From Thiofilum sp. (GTDB lineage Bacteria > Pseudomonadota > Gammaproteobacteria > Thiotrichales > Thiotrichaceae), in assembly GCF_016711335.1 (NCBI RefSeq), contig NZ_JADJTF010000001.1:2852001-2916000 (forward strand): DNA of 64,000 nt, read 5' to 3'. Under the pieces are notes generated by a model that saw only the letters and a program-made list of their open reading frames with translations, made no database searches and was not told the DNA's origin. The position numbers and the translations under genes were made by a program. Shown piece by piece: positions 51,999 to 60,789 of this stretch. The first letter of the stretch is position 1, and every line of letters begins with the position of its first letter.

Positions 51999-52168
51999 GT
52001 GCTTGACTCCAAAACTTAGGGCTTAGGGGATACGGATTTTAAGACTTAAATTTGGTATGCTGAATATAAGAAATCTCTAATCATCCAAGGCTGCTATTTT
52101 CTGAGTGAAGCAGTGATTGGGTGAATGGTATAGAGGTATAGATACAGTCCGTATTTAGGAGACTTGTA

Positions 52169-52672
52169 ATGCGTAAAATTCTATTGGCGATGACCTTAGC
52201 CCTAAGTGCCTTTAATGTAAGCGCTGACAATCAGACTAATCAGTTTGATGATTTAGTATTCCCACCCGCTCAAGCACCCGTAGGTAATCCTCCGGCGGTC
52301 TATGGGGCGAATCCCTATGGTGTTCCTTATGGAAATAATCTGCCATACAACATGAGTTCATATCCTCAGAATTATAATCAAGGCAATGGGCAAGCAACAT
52401 CCGAGCCTAATAACTCCACCAATAACCAACCGCGTAAACCGCGCAAGCCTTGGGGAGATGTACGTCATATCTGGCCTGATTTCTATACAGAGCACACCAA
52501 TGATATGTGGGATCGGATGATTAATGCGCCTCATGATATGGGATATATGCCGGGGGGCTGGCGTTTTCCTTCTCTTAGTACACCCGATCCGGTAACGGTG
52601 GGTGATGCTGTTGCCAATCAAGTTCCACCTATCGTGGAGGAAGTTCCTAATTTTATGAACTTTACTAATTAA
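52169..52672 (+). CDS. Exported protein of unknown function with conserved-looking C-terminus
   Basis: In this 167-residue protein a signal peptide (RKILLAMTLALSAFNVSA) is followed by a Pro/Asn/Tyr/Gln-rich segment (about 30-85), then a basic stretch (PRKPRKPWGDVRHIWP). The compact C-terminal part contains NDMWDRMINAPHDMGYMPGG, followed by WRFPSLSTPDPVTVGDAVAN. That last part is low in repeats and looks like a real domain. I do not recognise a function. TAGGAGACTTGTA precedes the ATG. It runs with mltB about 100 bases later, so a cell-envelope role is possible. Confidence 0.7.
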   Translation: MRKILLAMTLALSAFNVSADNQTNQFDDLVFPPAQAPVGNPPAVYGANPYGVPYGNNLPYNMSSYPQNYNQGNGQATSEPNNSTNNQPRKPRKPWGDVRHIWPDFYTEHTNDMWDRMINAPHDMGYMPGGWRFPSLSTPDPVTVGDAVANQVPPIVEEVPNFMNFTN

Positions 52673-52770
52673 AGTTTAAAAAGGGTAATTAATTAAATCT
52701 TGACCCGCGACAGCATCCCAATAATACAAGCATAATAAGCCTCGTAAGGGCATTTAAAAGGGATGAATTT

Positions 52771-54309
52771 ATGAAGTCAGGTAGAGCATTATTAAAATAT
52801 TCATTAGCAGCCATGTGTGCCTCGACCCTAGTGGGGTGTGGGTCAGCACCGGTGGCTGATAAAGAGCCTGAAACCGTTAGTGTGGCAGCGATACCCGAAT
52901 CAGCGCCATTAGCCGAGATTCCAGAGGCTGAGCCTAAGCCTACAGTAGTAGCCAGGCCAAGTGTGGCGACTCCGAGTACAACCACCGTAGCACGCAATAA
53001 TACCAACCGTGCGGCTGAGGCATTACGCGAGCAACGTAGAGCTGAATTAGAAGCCAAGCGTATGGAGTATCATCAACGTTGGGAAACCGAACAACAACGT
53101 AAATTACTGGCGGCTCAAGCAGAAAAACAACGCCAACTACGCGAGCGTGAGCAATTGGCGGCACAGGCTGAGTTACAGCGCAACCTTCAACAACGTCAAC
53201 AGCTAGTTATTCGTCCCACCCGCCCGCGAGCGCAACCACGTAAAGTAAATTATGCCCCCGCACCGCGTGCTCAAATACCGATGCAGGTAGCCTATGCTGA
53301 TCCGGTTGGAGGGCAAGGTAATGGCAATTATTCAGCGGCGAGTTTAACGGGATCTTTTGCAGGTCAACCAGCCGTATTAAGTTTAATTGACAAATTAGCT
53401 CGCAAAGGTTTTGAGCGGGATTATCTCTATGGCGTATTTTCCCAAGCTCAATATCGAGACGATATAGCGCAAATTTGGGCAAAGTATTATGCCAAAGGGG
53501 GCGAGGATGCAAAACCCAAAGGCAGCGGTGGTGGCGGTTATCCCAGTTATCGCGGTAAGTTCCTCACACCAGGTAATGTGGCGAAAGGGCGTAATTTCTG
53601 GGGGCGTTATGCTGCTCATTTAATGCGTGCTGAGCAGCAATACGGTGTTCCGGCGGAATATATTGTAGGGATTATGGGGGTTGAAACCCGTTGGGGCGAA
53701 ATTCTGGGGAAACATCGGGTTCTAGAAGCCTTGTTAACTTCTGCGGTAGCAGTACCTCATCGGGCTAATTTCTTTTTGGGCGAGGCTGAGAACTTCATGT
53801 TAATGACTCGCTCTGAGCGCATGGATCCCTTAATTCCTAAAGGCTCTTATGCCGGTGCTATGGGTTATGGGCAATTTATGCCCAGTAGCTTTAAAAGCTA
53901 TGCAGTAGATTTTGATGGTGATGGTATTCGTGATTTGTGGAATCCAGTGGATGCCATTGGCAGTATAGCCAACTATTTTGCTCGACACGGTTGGCGTCCG
54001 GGCGAGAGTGTGGTCGTACCGGCTAGTGTGAGTTCTAATAACTATTACTCCATGCCAGATGGGTTTAAAACTAAATATTCTTTGGGTAATTTAGCGCAAA
54101 ATGGGGTAGTACCCGCACAACCATACCGGGCGAGTGGAAGTGCACATTTATTAGCCTTGTCGCATGATGGCGGTAAAATGCCTTTCATTGGCTTTAATAA
54201 TTTCTATGTGATTACACGTTACAACCATAGTAATTATTACGCCATGGCAGTACATGAATTAGGCAATACGATTAAGCAGGGAGTGGGGACTATTTACGCT
54301 CAACGTTGA
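52771..54309 (+). CDS. mltB: Lytic murein transglycosylase B, lipoprotein
   Basis: The 512-residue protein has a signal with the lipobox STLVGC, so it should be an outer-membrane lipoprotein. Residues about 80-150 are an Arg/Gln/Glu-rich coiled coil (RRAELEAKRMEYHQRWETEQ and on). The SLT/MltB catalytic domain follows with the Glu in GIMGVETRWGEILGKH (about residue 305), then GAMGYGQFMPSSFKSYAVDF and LWNPVDAIGSIANYFARHGW. It cleaves peptidoglycan to 1,6-anhydromuropeptides. The coiled-coil insert makes it longer than E. coli MltB (about 360). Confidence 0.93.
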   Translation: MKSGRALLKYSLAAMCASTLVGCGSAPVADKEPETVSVAAIPESAPLAEIPEAEPKPTVVARPSVATPSTTTVARNNTNRAAEALREQRRAELEAKRMEYHQRWETEQQRKLLAAQAEKQRQLREREQLAAQAELQRNLQQRQQLVIRPTRPRAQPRKVNYAPAPRAQIPMQVAYADPVGGQGNGNYSAASLTGSFAGQPAVLSLIDKLARKGFERDYLYGVFSQAQYRDDIAQIWAKYYAKGGEDAKPKGSGGGGYPSYRGKFLTPGNVAKGRNFWGRYAAHLMRAEQQYGVPAEYIVGIMGVETRWGEILGKHRVLEALLTSAVAVPHRANFFLGEAENFMLMTRSERMDPLIPKGSYAGAMGYGQFMPSSFKSYAVDFDGDGIRDLWNPVDAIGSIANYFARHGWRPGESVVVPASVSSNNYYSMPDGFKTKYSLGNLAQNGVVPAQPYRASGSAHLLALSHDGGKMPFIGFNNFYVITRYNHSNYYAMAVHELGNTIKQGVGTIYAQR

Positions 54310-54325
54310 GCCTTGTATTAATCAA

Positions 54326-54350
54326 CTGAGAGGTTTTTAAAACCTCTCAG
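54326..54350. terminator. Bidirectional terminator between mltB and the Gly-rich gene
   Basis: CTGAGAGGTTTT-T-AAAACCTCTCAG is an almost perfect palindrome with an 8-bp G/C-containing stem, and it gives T-runs within the loop on both strands. The genes on either side converge. Confidence 0.7.
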
Positions 54351-54377
54351 TGAGCGTGTAGAAAGCAATTAAGGGGT

Positions 54378-55304
54378 TTAAACAGTACTGCCAATAGGAG
54401 CGTTACCTGACCAGCTACCGCCTACTCCAGAACCTCCACCCATAGAACCGCCACCGAAGGAGCCGCCACCGCCGCCAATAACAGTATTACCTGACCAGCC
54501 ACCGCCGTGACCACCGCCACCGAAGCCGCCGCCGTTACCGCCGCCACCGAAGTTTCCACCACCATGACCACCGCCGCCAAAGCCACCGTGACCACTACCA
54601 CCGCGATGACCACCAAAGCCACCACCGTGACCGCGTGACCAACCTCCTACCATATGCGTATTGCCGGAGTGACTATTACCTTGCCAGCCGCCATGAGGCA
54701 TATTCGGGCGCGAGTGACCGCCCCACCAGCCTGCATTACCGCCATGTCCGCCCCAGCTACCACCAATGTGAATATTAGAGCCGCCACCGCCATGACCACC
54801 ACCATATCCACTGCCGTAGCCACCGCCATGACCGCCGCCGTGACCACGCTTACCTTTGACCCAAACATTACCACCTGAACCACCACCAAAACCTACAAAG
54901 CCATCATTAAAGCTGGCGTAAACAACGGCTTGAGGTTGTTCCACTATTTGAACAGGTCTGGTGACATAGGTGCGCACGGTCTTAGTCACACGCTTAACCG
55001 TGCGGCGCTCGGAGCGCGTCACGATTTTAGTAATGGAGCCACAGTTTTGTGCTTGAGCGGCAGCCCGTGCGCGTGCTTGTTGTTGAGCACGTAGACGGGC
55101 TTGTTGCTGGGCGCGTAGACGCGCTTGTTGTTGGGCACGTAAACGGGCTTGATGAGCGCGTGCTTGTTGTTGAGCACGATAAGAAACTGACCAACCTTGG
55201 CAAGGGTTATAGCAGTTTTGTGATCCATAATTACCTGCAAAAGCAGTTTGTCCATAACTGGCCAATACCATACTAATAGGTACAGTAATTAGTGAGTATT
55301 TCAA
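54378..55304 (-). CDS. Exported Gly-rich protein with Arg/Gln repeat
   Basis: In the 308-residue protein a signal peptide (KYSLITVPISMVLASYGQTA) is followed by a short Cys pair (QNCYNPCQG). Tandem 8-residue repeats (ARLRAQQQ, about residues 47-80) come next, then a basic stretch (IVTRSERRTVKRVTKTVRTY). The C-terminal 150 residues are almost all Gly with His, Ser and aromatic residues (GHGGGHGGGYGSGYGGGHGG). Such Gly/His-rich tails occur in surface, sheath or metal-binding proteins. No enzyme motif is seen. Several overlapping open frames here come from the low-complexity DNA. Confidence 0.65.
   Translation of the reverse strand: MKYSLITVPISMVLASYGQTAFAGNYGSQNCYNPCQGWSVSYRAQQQARAHQARLRAQQQARLRAQQQARLRAQQQARARAAAQAQNCGSITKIVTRSERRTVKRVTKTVRTYVTRPVQIVEQPQAVVYASFNDGFVGFGGGSGGNVWVKGKRGHGGGHGGGYGSGYGGGHGGGGSNIHIGGSWGGHGGNAGWWGGHSRPNMPHGGWQGNSHSGNTHMVGGWSRGHGGGFGGHRGGSGHGGFGGGGHGGGNFGGGGNGGGFGGGGHGGGWSGNTVIGGGGGSFGGGSMGGGSGVGGSWSGNAPIGSTV
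55070..55152 (-). repeat. 24-bp tandem repeat coding ARLRAQQQ
   Basis: About three and a half units of 24 bases (minus strand, each reading roughly GCNCGTYTACGCGCCCARCA), in frame with the Gly-rich gene. It is the likely site of length variation between strains. Confidence 0.75.
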
Positions 55305-55977
55305 GGCGCATCTCCTAATTGTTGTTAGTGCAATTAAAATAAAATAAATTATTTCAATTACTTAGTAATAGAGCGTACCAACGTCAGGAGTTTTTACAGC
55401 AAGACCCTAACATCATTGAGGTACAGTCAAGTATGGGGTTATTAGTTCTATAGTCTTATGGGCTATAAAAAAATAACTATGACTAAAGTCTAGTGTGAAG
55501 GGCTTTTGAATGCCTCACCGTCGGTCGCAGAATAGTGAGCGCCAGTCTTATTTATCACCTTTAATAATTTTTACTTATTGAAGATAATTAAAATTTTAAT
55601 TCAGATTGCTAGTAGGTTTGCTGAAATGCCGAGTGTTATGGATAAATAAATGTTTCGGAAGTTATTCAAGAGCAGCTTAAAAAGCAGTTTGTCCCAATAA
55701 GCATAAAAGATTTTAAATCCAACGCTCTATTTAATTAGAATAGGACTAATTAAAGCCATAGCCAATATAATGGTCTTTTAAGATTATACTATCTTATAAA
55801 ACATCAGCCATATTAAAAAAATAATCAACGCTTACGCTATACGTATCTTTACCCCCTATTTTGCTTGAAAAATACCTAGGCGCTTATGCGTAATATTAAT
55901 ACGTATTATACCGTCTATCGCTAAATACTCTTCTAGAGCATGCTGTTATCACGTTATCAATCAATTAGAGGAGCTTA
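55305..55977. other. 673-base intergenic region without a gene
   Basis: This is an A+T-rich stretch between the divergent Gly-rich gene and the N-acyltransferase gene. No convincing ORF was found. A perfect palindrome AATACGTATT lies at 55898-55907, about 70 bases before the acyltransferase start, and a related TATACGTATC lies about 60 bases further upstream. The length suggests a regulated promoter or an untranslated leader, but no known riboswitch was recognised. Confidence 0.5.
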
Positions 55978-56574
55978 ATGATGCAAGTGATGCAGCACCA
56001 TTTCACCCCCTCAACTGTTCCGGAGCATTTAAAAATTGCTACTCAGGAACAAGAGTTTCAAAAAATCTGGGCGCGGCGTGAAATAGAGTTTACTAAATAT
56101 TATCCTGCTTTAACACATGTACATTTTCAGGATGATATCTACGATGCTAATGCTTATGTGTTATATAGCGAAAGTGAAGAGGGAGAAATTATTAGTACTG
56201 GGCGCTTAGTATTTGATGGTGCATTTGGACTACCTGCCGATGAGGTTATTCATAAGGAGGTCGATAAATTACGCCAACAAGGCTTAAGAGTCGCAGAGTC
56301 CAGTAAATTAGCTATTGCTTCTGCTAAGCATGGTATCCATATTTTACCGTTCTATTTTTATACTTATTATGAAATAGCAGTACAGTATCAAATAGACTCG
56401 GTAATTTTCATTATGGCCACTCAGCATATTCAAGCTTATAGACGTTTTGTGGATGTCAATATATTAGTAGATGATATTGGCTATTCCTATGGTACACAAA
56501 AAACGTTTGCTTTATTGGAGTGCCGTATTTTAGAAACAGCAGCAACGATTGCAAAAAGAATGGGAGGAAAATGA
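55978..56574 (+). CDS. N-acyl amino acid synthase / autoinducer-synthase-like GNAT protein
   Basis: The 198-residue protein has a GNAT/LuxI-type layout: EFQKIWARREIEFTKYYP at the start, ISTGRLVFDGAFGLPADEVI in the position of the substrate strand, and VAESSKLAIASAKHGIHILP as the acyl-donor strand. The C-terminal part includes FIMATQHIQAYRRFVDVNIL. It resembles FeeM-type long-chain N-acyl amino acid synthases more than true LuxI. It may make a lipid signal that the next gene methylates. GAGGAGCTTA precedes the ATG. Confidence 0.65.
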   Translation: MMQVMQHHFTPSTVPEHLKIATQEQEFQKIWARREIEFTKYYPALTHVHFQDDIYDANAYVLYSESEEGEIISTGRLVFDGAFGLPADEVIHKEVDKLRQQGLRVAESSKLAIASAKHGIHILPFYFYTYYEIAVQYQIDSVIFIMATQHIQAYRRFVDVNILVDDIGYSYGTQKTFALLECRILETAATIAKRMGGK

Positions 56575-57257
56575 TGAGTGCTCTACAGGCCAGTCATGAG
56601 TCTTATAGTGTCAATGAGTGGAATGATTATGCTCATTTATTTGCTTATGTGACACCGAGTATTCAATTAGCGATTTATCAAGAAGCTTGTAACCATCTCT
56701 ATGATTCCGTAGTGGATTGTGGTAGTGGTACGGCTAAGATTGCGTCCTTATTGGTCGATAATCCTAATATTACTTCTTATACCGGAGTGGATTACTCTGA
56801 GGAAATGATTGCGGTAGCGAATTGGATTTTGCAAAAACTCCAGCGCTCTAATTTTCAAGCGCTACATAAGCGTATTGAGGAAATCGCCGATCAGCAATAT
56901 GCCTCCGCTGTATCAATTCAGAGCTATTATGCTTGGTCTAATCCAGAGTTGACTTTACAAGTTATTTTTCAGGTATTAAAACCAGAAGGTAAGTTTGTAC
57001 TAGCCAGTCCTAATAAAACCTTGCCTTTAAAGCTGAATGAGTTAGCGAGTGATTTATATAAGGAATTAATTGCTCACCCTTATTTAGAGGCATATATGGA
57101 TTATAATCGTAAGCTCGCCGAAAATACTGAAGCAAACTTTATAGAGATGGATGATTTGATTAAGCAAGTACAACAAGTAGGGTTTCATGTTGAGGAGTGT
57201 CATCAACGTCATTTACGCGGCGGCTTGAATTTCTTAGTCCTAAGTAAGAGAGCCTAA
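56571..57257 (+). CDS. SAM-dependent methyltransferase
   Basis: The protein is about 228 residues from ATG 56571, which overlaps the upstream stop (ATGA) and has GGGAGGAAA before it. Class I methyltransferase motifs are VVDCGSGTAKIASLLVD (motif I), YTGVDYSEEMIAVANWIL (motif II) and VLKPEGKFVLASPNKTL (post-motif strand). The translational coupling to the acyltransferase suggests it acts on that product or on its carrier. The substrate is not readable. Confidence 0.82.
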   Translation: MMSALQASHESYSVNEWNDYAHLFAYVTPSIQLAIYQEACNHLYDSVVDCGSGTAKIASLLVDNPNITSYTGVDYSEEMIAVANWILQKLQRSNFQALHKRIEEIADQQYASAVSIQSYYAWSNPELTLQVIFQVLKPEGKFVLASPNKTLPLKLNELASDLYKELIAHPYLEAYMDYNRKLAENTEANFIEMDDLIKQVQQVGFHVEECHQRHLRGGLNFLVLSKRA

Positions 57258-57302
57258 TAAGCTAAATGCGTGATTACTTTAGCTCAAGTGTCGTACTAAA
57301 GT

Positions 57303-57328
57303 CAGAGCAAACAGATTAGTTTGCTCTG
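57303..57328. terminator. Bidirectional hairpin between methyltransferase and HAD genes
   Basis: CAGAGCAAAC and GTTTGCTCTG form a perfect 10-bp stem with a 6-base loop, between convergent genes. Flanking T-runs are short. Confidence 0.65.
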
Positions 57329-57356
57329 AACTAACCGATAACCTCATTACACTGAG

Positions 57357-58016
57357 TTAGCTAGTAAAAGTCTTTTGTAGCCATGCTAAAGCTTGTGGTA
57401 ATGAATCGACACAAGCTATGGCTCCGGTAAAGTCATGATCTTGAGAATAATGATTGCGTACTACTAAACAGAAAATACCCGCTGTTAAAGCGGCTTGCAT
57501 ACCCCGTGCCGTATCTTCAATCGCTAAAACCTCATTAGCCTTTAAGCCTAAGCGCTCTAGCGTTAATAAATATAAATCGGGTGCAGGTTTATTATGTGGC
57601 GCATCCTCTTGACTACTAATCACCTCAATAAAAGGCTTAAGCCCATAATAGCTCAAAGTATGCTCCACACTAATTCTTTGCCCACCGGTCACAATCGCTT
57701 GCCGTAAATGCTGGTTTTGCGCCCATTGCATAATAGCGCTAGCGCCATCATTTAAAGGCCATGCCTGTTGTTTGAGCCATGCTTGAGTGATCGTGACTTT
57801 ATCTTGTGCGAGAGTGGTCTGATCCACTGCTAAACCAAAGCGCTCAATAAAATCATGAGCATTTTGTAAAGTAGAATAGCCTGCATAATGAGTGTGATAG
57901 TCCTGTGCGCTAAGGGATGCACCATAAGTGGCGAGTACCTCAGCCCACAATTGCCCATGTAAAGTTTCTGAGTCGACTAAAGTGCCATCGTGATCGAGTA
58001 ATAAGGCTTTGAGCAT
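57357..58016 (-). CDS. HAD-superfamily phosphatase (subfamily IA, beta-PGM-like)
   Basis: About 219 residues from ATG 58016, opening MLKALLLDHDGTLVDSETLH (motif I Asp-His-Asp); a second ATG lies three codons earlier. Motif II Thr is in QAIVTGGQR, motif III Lys in DAPHNKPAPDLYLL, and motif IV in VLAIEDTARGMQAAL. Unusually the second residue of motif I is His (DHDGT) rather than Leu, Phe or Met. It is likely a sugar-phosphate or phosphoglycolate-type phosphatase. Confidence 0.85.
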   Translation of the reverse strand: MLKALLLDHDGTLVDSETLHGQLWAEVLATYGASLSAQDYHTHYAGYSTLQNAHDFIERFGLAVDQTTLAQDKVTITQAWLKQQAWPLNDGASAIMQWAQNQHLRQAIVTGGQRISVEHTLSYYGLKPFIEVISSQEDAPHNKPAPDLYLLTLERLGLKANEVLAIEDTARGMQAALTAGIFCLVVRNHYSQDHDFTGAIACVDSLPQALAWLQKTFTS

Positions 58017-58109
58017 TATTGCCATTCAATAGTTAAAAACTAAGTTTATCACGAAAGTACAAATGACTCGTTTATACTTAAGTTCCTGAGTCTAACAAGG
58101 ACACTATTT

Positions 58110-58568
58110 ATGTGGAAGTTTCTAATACTAGCGCTATTAGTGATGGGTATCGGTTTTATTGCGATGCTGTTTTATAAGGCTCATCTTTCTAAAACAGGTC
58201 AGGCGGCGGGGCTAGTGGCTAATCAACTCACTCCTTGTCCTGCCACCCCTAATTGCGTATGCAGTGAGTTTAAAGAAACTAAGGAGCATTTTATTGAGCC
58301 TATTAGCCTGCAAGGTTCGAGTGAGCTAGTGATGGCTAAACTTAAACGCACTATTGAGACTATGGGGGGCGTCGTTACTACTCAAACGCCCCACTATTTA
58401 GCGGCTACTTTTAGCACTAAGTGGATGGGGTTTGTGGATGATGTGGAGTTACGCTTGGATGAAAGCTCTGGCTTAGTCCAGATTCGTTCTGCCTCGCGTC
58501 AGGGGTATAGTGATATGGGCGTGAATCGTCAGCGTATGGAACAATTAAAACGAATACTCGCCAGCTAA
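58110..58568 (+). CDS. DUF1499 family protein, membrane-anchored
   Basis: The 152-residue protein has an N-terminal helix (WKFLILALLVMGIGFIAMLF), then the DUF1499 core: CPATPNCVCSEF, a beta strand region ending HYLAATFSTKWMGFVDDVEL, and SGLVQIRSASRQGYSDMGVN, followed by RQRMEQL. The family is common in proteobacteria, with no settled function. It ends 12 bases before repeat copy 3. Confidence 0.85.
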   Translation: MWKFLILALLVMGIGFIAMLFYKAHLSKTGQAAGLVANQLTPCPATPNCVCSEFKETKEHFIEPISLQGSSELVMAKLKRTIETMGGVVTTQTPHYLAATFSTKWMGFVDDVELRLDESSGLVQIRSASRQGYSDMGVNRQRMEQLKRILAS

Positions 58569-58580
58569 ATACTTGAGTTC

Positions 58581-58687
58581 AAAGTAAGCGTGCATTTTCT
58601 CCACAGATGCTATGAATACATCCTTGTACGCTTCAAGGCGGCATCCTTGCCGCCAAGACGGCTCCCAAAACGCACGCTTACTTTTAG
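58581..58687 (-). repeat. ~110 bp inverted-repeat element, copy 3
   Basis: The ends are AAAGTAAGCGTGC and GCACGCTTACTTTTAG. Compared with copies 1 and 2 both ends changed together (T to G in one arm, A to C in the other), so the pairing is kept. The central hairpin is GGCGGCA-AGGA-TGCCGCC. TACTTGAG before the left end is shared with copy 2. It is between convergent genes, as is copy 1. Confidence 0.85.
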
Positions 58688-58746
58688 TCAGCTATTTAAG
58701 TAGCTTTACGACAGAAGCTATCATCGAGAGGGGCTAGCTTGGCGTT

Positions 58747-59943
58747 TTACATAAAGTTACGGGTATGCAAAGAAGATAAGCGCGTTGCCTCCTGCGCTGT
58801 AAAGCCCAGTTTTAATAGGCGAGCTTTGCGCCCCTCAGCCATGGCTTGCATTAAGCCTTGTACCCGCTGATAGCCTTTTTTAATTGCCTCTGGAGCTGTA
58901 TTACCGGCGGCGAGTAAAATCAAAGCATCAAACACTTCTTCATTTAAACCCGACGTTCCCGCTAAAGCATCAAAGCGTGTTTCTACTGCCATCGCTAGCC
59001 GCCCGCGTAAATGCGGTTCTACGCTTAAATGATAAGCCAAATGCGCCATACCAAAAGCCACATGGCGGCTTTCATCAATCGCTGCTAAGCGGGCAATTTG
59101 GCGCGTAATAGGGTCAGGTGCGCACTCATGTAAAAAATTGAGTAAATTAACAAACGTACCTTCCCCTAAAACGGATAATAAAAACGCCGCTAATGAAAAA
59201 TCCGGTTCATCGACTAGGGTTTTAAGCGAGGCTTGTCCTCCCACTGTTGATAGGGCAGGCTCATGACCTTTAAGGCGAATACGGCGTGTGAATACTTCAA
59301 TATGCCGTGCTTCATCAGCGACTTGAATGGCTAAGAGCGCTTGAATCTCACGAAAATGAGGATGCAGTTGCCCTAAAAATTTAGCAGGTACAATCAAAGC
59401 CGCATTTTCATTTTCCACCATATAGGTCATCACTTGGACTACCGCCGCTTCAATCGCTGCGGGCAATTCACAAGGCTGACGCCAATCAATTGCCTCATCT
59501 GGATTCCATTGAGCGTCTACCGCCTGGGTGTAAAGCTGTGCTGCATTATGAGTCCAGACTTGGGCTTTTTGATTAAGACGAAAGGACCATTGAGGCGCAC
59601 CTGCTTCGACCGTAGCGCCGCGTGCTGCTAGACCCCATGTGGCTTGCGCTTCATCGGCAATAGCATGAGGTGTGTTAGTATCACTGTGTCCGGTCTGTTT
59701 TGCACCTTGCCAACGTCCCGCAAAAACTGCCCCTTTTTGAATAGTGGCACAGTTAGACAAAGGGTCAAACTCAACCGTATGTCCTTGAGTACGACACCAT
59801 GCGGTCAGAGAAATATCCCAGCCACTAGCACCGCCCGTGATAGTGAGTACTTCACTGACCGCTAGGGGGCGTAGTGCTTCTTTAATCAGCACATGCGCCC
59901 CAGTATCAAAGCTCAAGCCTTCAATATCGATAATTCTGCTCAA
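58747..59943 (-). CDS. TusA-like domain fused to a ferritin-like diiron protein
   Basis: The first 75 residues look TusA-like (RIIDIEGLSFDTGAHVLIKE, then ALRPLAV; GGASGWDISLTAWCRTQGHT). From about residue 150 a four-helix ferritin-like domain shows two E...ExxH sets, MVENENAALIV with DEARHIEVF, and LGEGTFVNLL with DESRHVAFG, suitable for a diiron or Mn/Fe oxidase. The start is uncertain: TTG 59943 has AGGG at 8 bases and begins just before the TusA-like domain; ATG 59976 is an alternative that overlaps the upstream gene more. The substrate is unknown. Confidence 0.75.
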   Translation of the reverse strand: MSRIIDIEGLSFDTGAHVLIKEALRPLAVSEVLTITGGASGWDISLTAWCRTQGHTVEFDPLSNCATIQKGAVFAGRWQGAKQTGHSDTNTPHAIADEAQATWGLAARGATVEAGAPQWSFRLNQKAQVWTHNAAQLYTQAVDAQWNPDEAIDWRQPCELPAAIEAAVVQVMTYMVENENAALIVPAKFLGQLHPHFREIQALLAIQVADEARHIEVFTRRIRLKGHEPALSTVGGQASLKTLVDEPDFSLAAFLLSVLGEGTFVNLLNFLHECAPDPITRQIARLAAIDESRHVAFGMAHLAYHLSVEPHLRGRLAMAVETRFDALAGTSGLNEEVFDALILLAAGNTAPEAIKKGYQRVQGLMQAMAEGRKARLLKLGFTAQEATRLSSLHTRNFM

Positions 59944-60778
59944 TGATATTACCCTGCTGATCGTAAAACTGTTCATCATCCACCGCACGCGCTAACAAGG
60001 TATAGCCACTGGTGCGACCTGCTTTCCATTCACGTAAGCCTTCTAATTCTAATAGAGGGCGTACTGTGGGATCATCCCACCGCATAGCAAGCAGTAGCTG
60101 AGTAAATTGAGTTAGGCGTGCGCTATCCGCATGAGGGCTAGTAGTGAAATTACAATGATCAAATAGCCCAGTACGAGCTAAGAGAGTTGTCGAGCCACTA
60201 GGCAAAGTACCCTCATTAGCAAAAGCATGATAATTACCATCGATCATCCATGCCGCATCAATTTCGCCATTGATTAATGCTAGAGCGGCCTCACGTTCAC
60301 CGCCGATATGATCACCGTGTTTGCCACCCAATACATCAAACAAGCGAGCTTCATAATCACGTCCTGCTAACATGCCCGCCTGACGTAAGTGATCTTTAGG
60401 AATCAAGGTAGCCTGTGGGGAATCTATAGCACCAAAGCCAATGGTTTTGCCTTGCAGTTGTTTTAGGTCTGTCAAGCCATCCTGTTTACGCACCACCAGC
60501 ACAGAGGACAAGTCTTGATCAGTGTCGCGCATAGCAATAGCTTCTACGCTTAAGCCTCTAGCGGTAGCTATGCGTTTTGCGCGTTCCCACGCTAAGGGTG
60601 AGTTCCATGCTATATCAATCGCACCGCTAAATTGCGCCTCGACTTGAGTCTCATAATTAGAATAGAGCATGTAATCAAACGCTAAGCCTTGTTGGTAAAA
60701 CCATTCTTTAAAGCCTTCCCAAATGGTGACTACTTTGGGGGCGTAAGCTACTGCTCCGAGCATTAAAGGTTTAGTCAT
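59921..60778 (-). CDS. PhnD/TauA-like periplasmic-binding fold protein without signal peptide
   Basis: About 285 residues from ATG 60778. The fold is that of phosphonate/sulfonate substrate-binding proteins: LMLGAVAYAPKVVTIWEGFK, SNYETQVEAQFSGAIDIAWN, VLVVRKQDGLTDLKQLQGKT, INGEIDAAWMIDGNYHAF. There is no signal peptide, and no ABC permease or ATPase gene is near, so it may act in the cytoplasm as a ligand-binding or delivery protein. It lies between acyl-CoA-dehydrogenase-like and TusA-ferritin genes in one operon. Confidence 0.78.
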   Translation of the reverse strand: MTKPLMLGAVAYAPKVVTIWEGFKEWFYQQGLAFDYMLYSNYETQVEAQFSGAIDIAWNSPLAWERAKRIATARGLSVEAIAMRDTDQDLSSVLVVRKQDGLTDLKQLQGKTIGFGAIDSPQATLIPKDHLRQAGMLAGRDYEARLFDVLGGKHGDHIGGEREAALALINGEIDAAWMIDGNYHAFANEGTLPSGSTTLLARTGLFDHCNFTTSPHADSARLTQFTQLLLAMRWDDPTVRPLLELEGLREWKAGRTSGYTLLARAVDDEQFYDQQGNIIEQNYRY

Positions 60779-60789
60779 GAATTGAGTCC

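Noticed and set aside
54422..54889. Several Val/Ala-rich or Pro-rich frames on both strands over the Gly-rich gene
   Set aside because: Low-complexity G/C-rich DNA opens many frames; only the frame with a signal peptide and start is supported.
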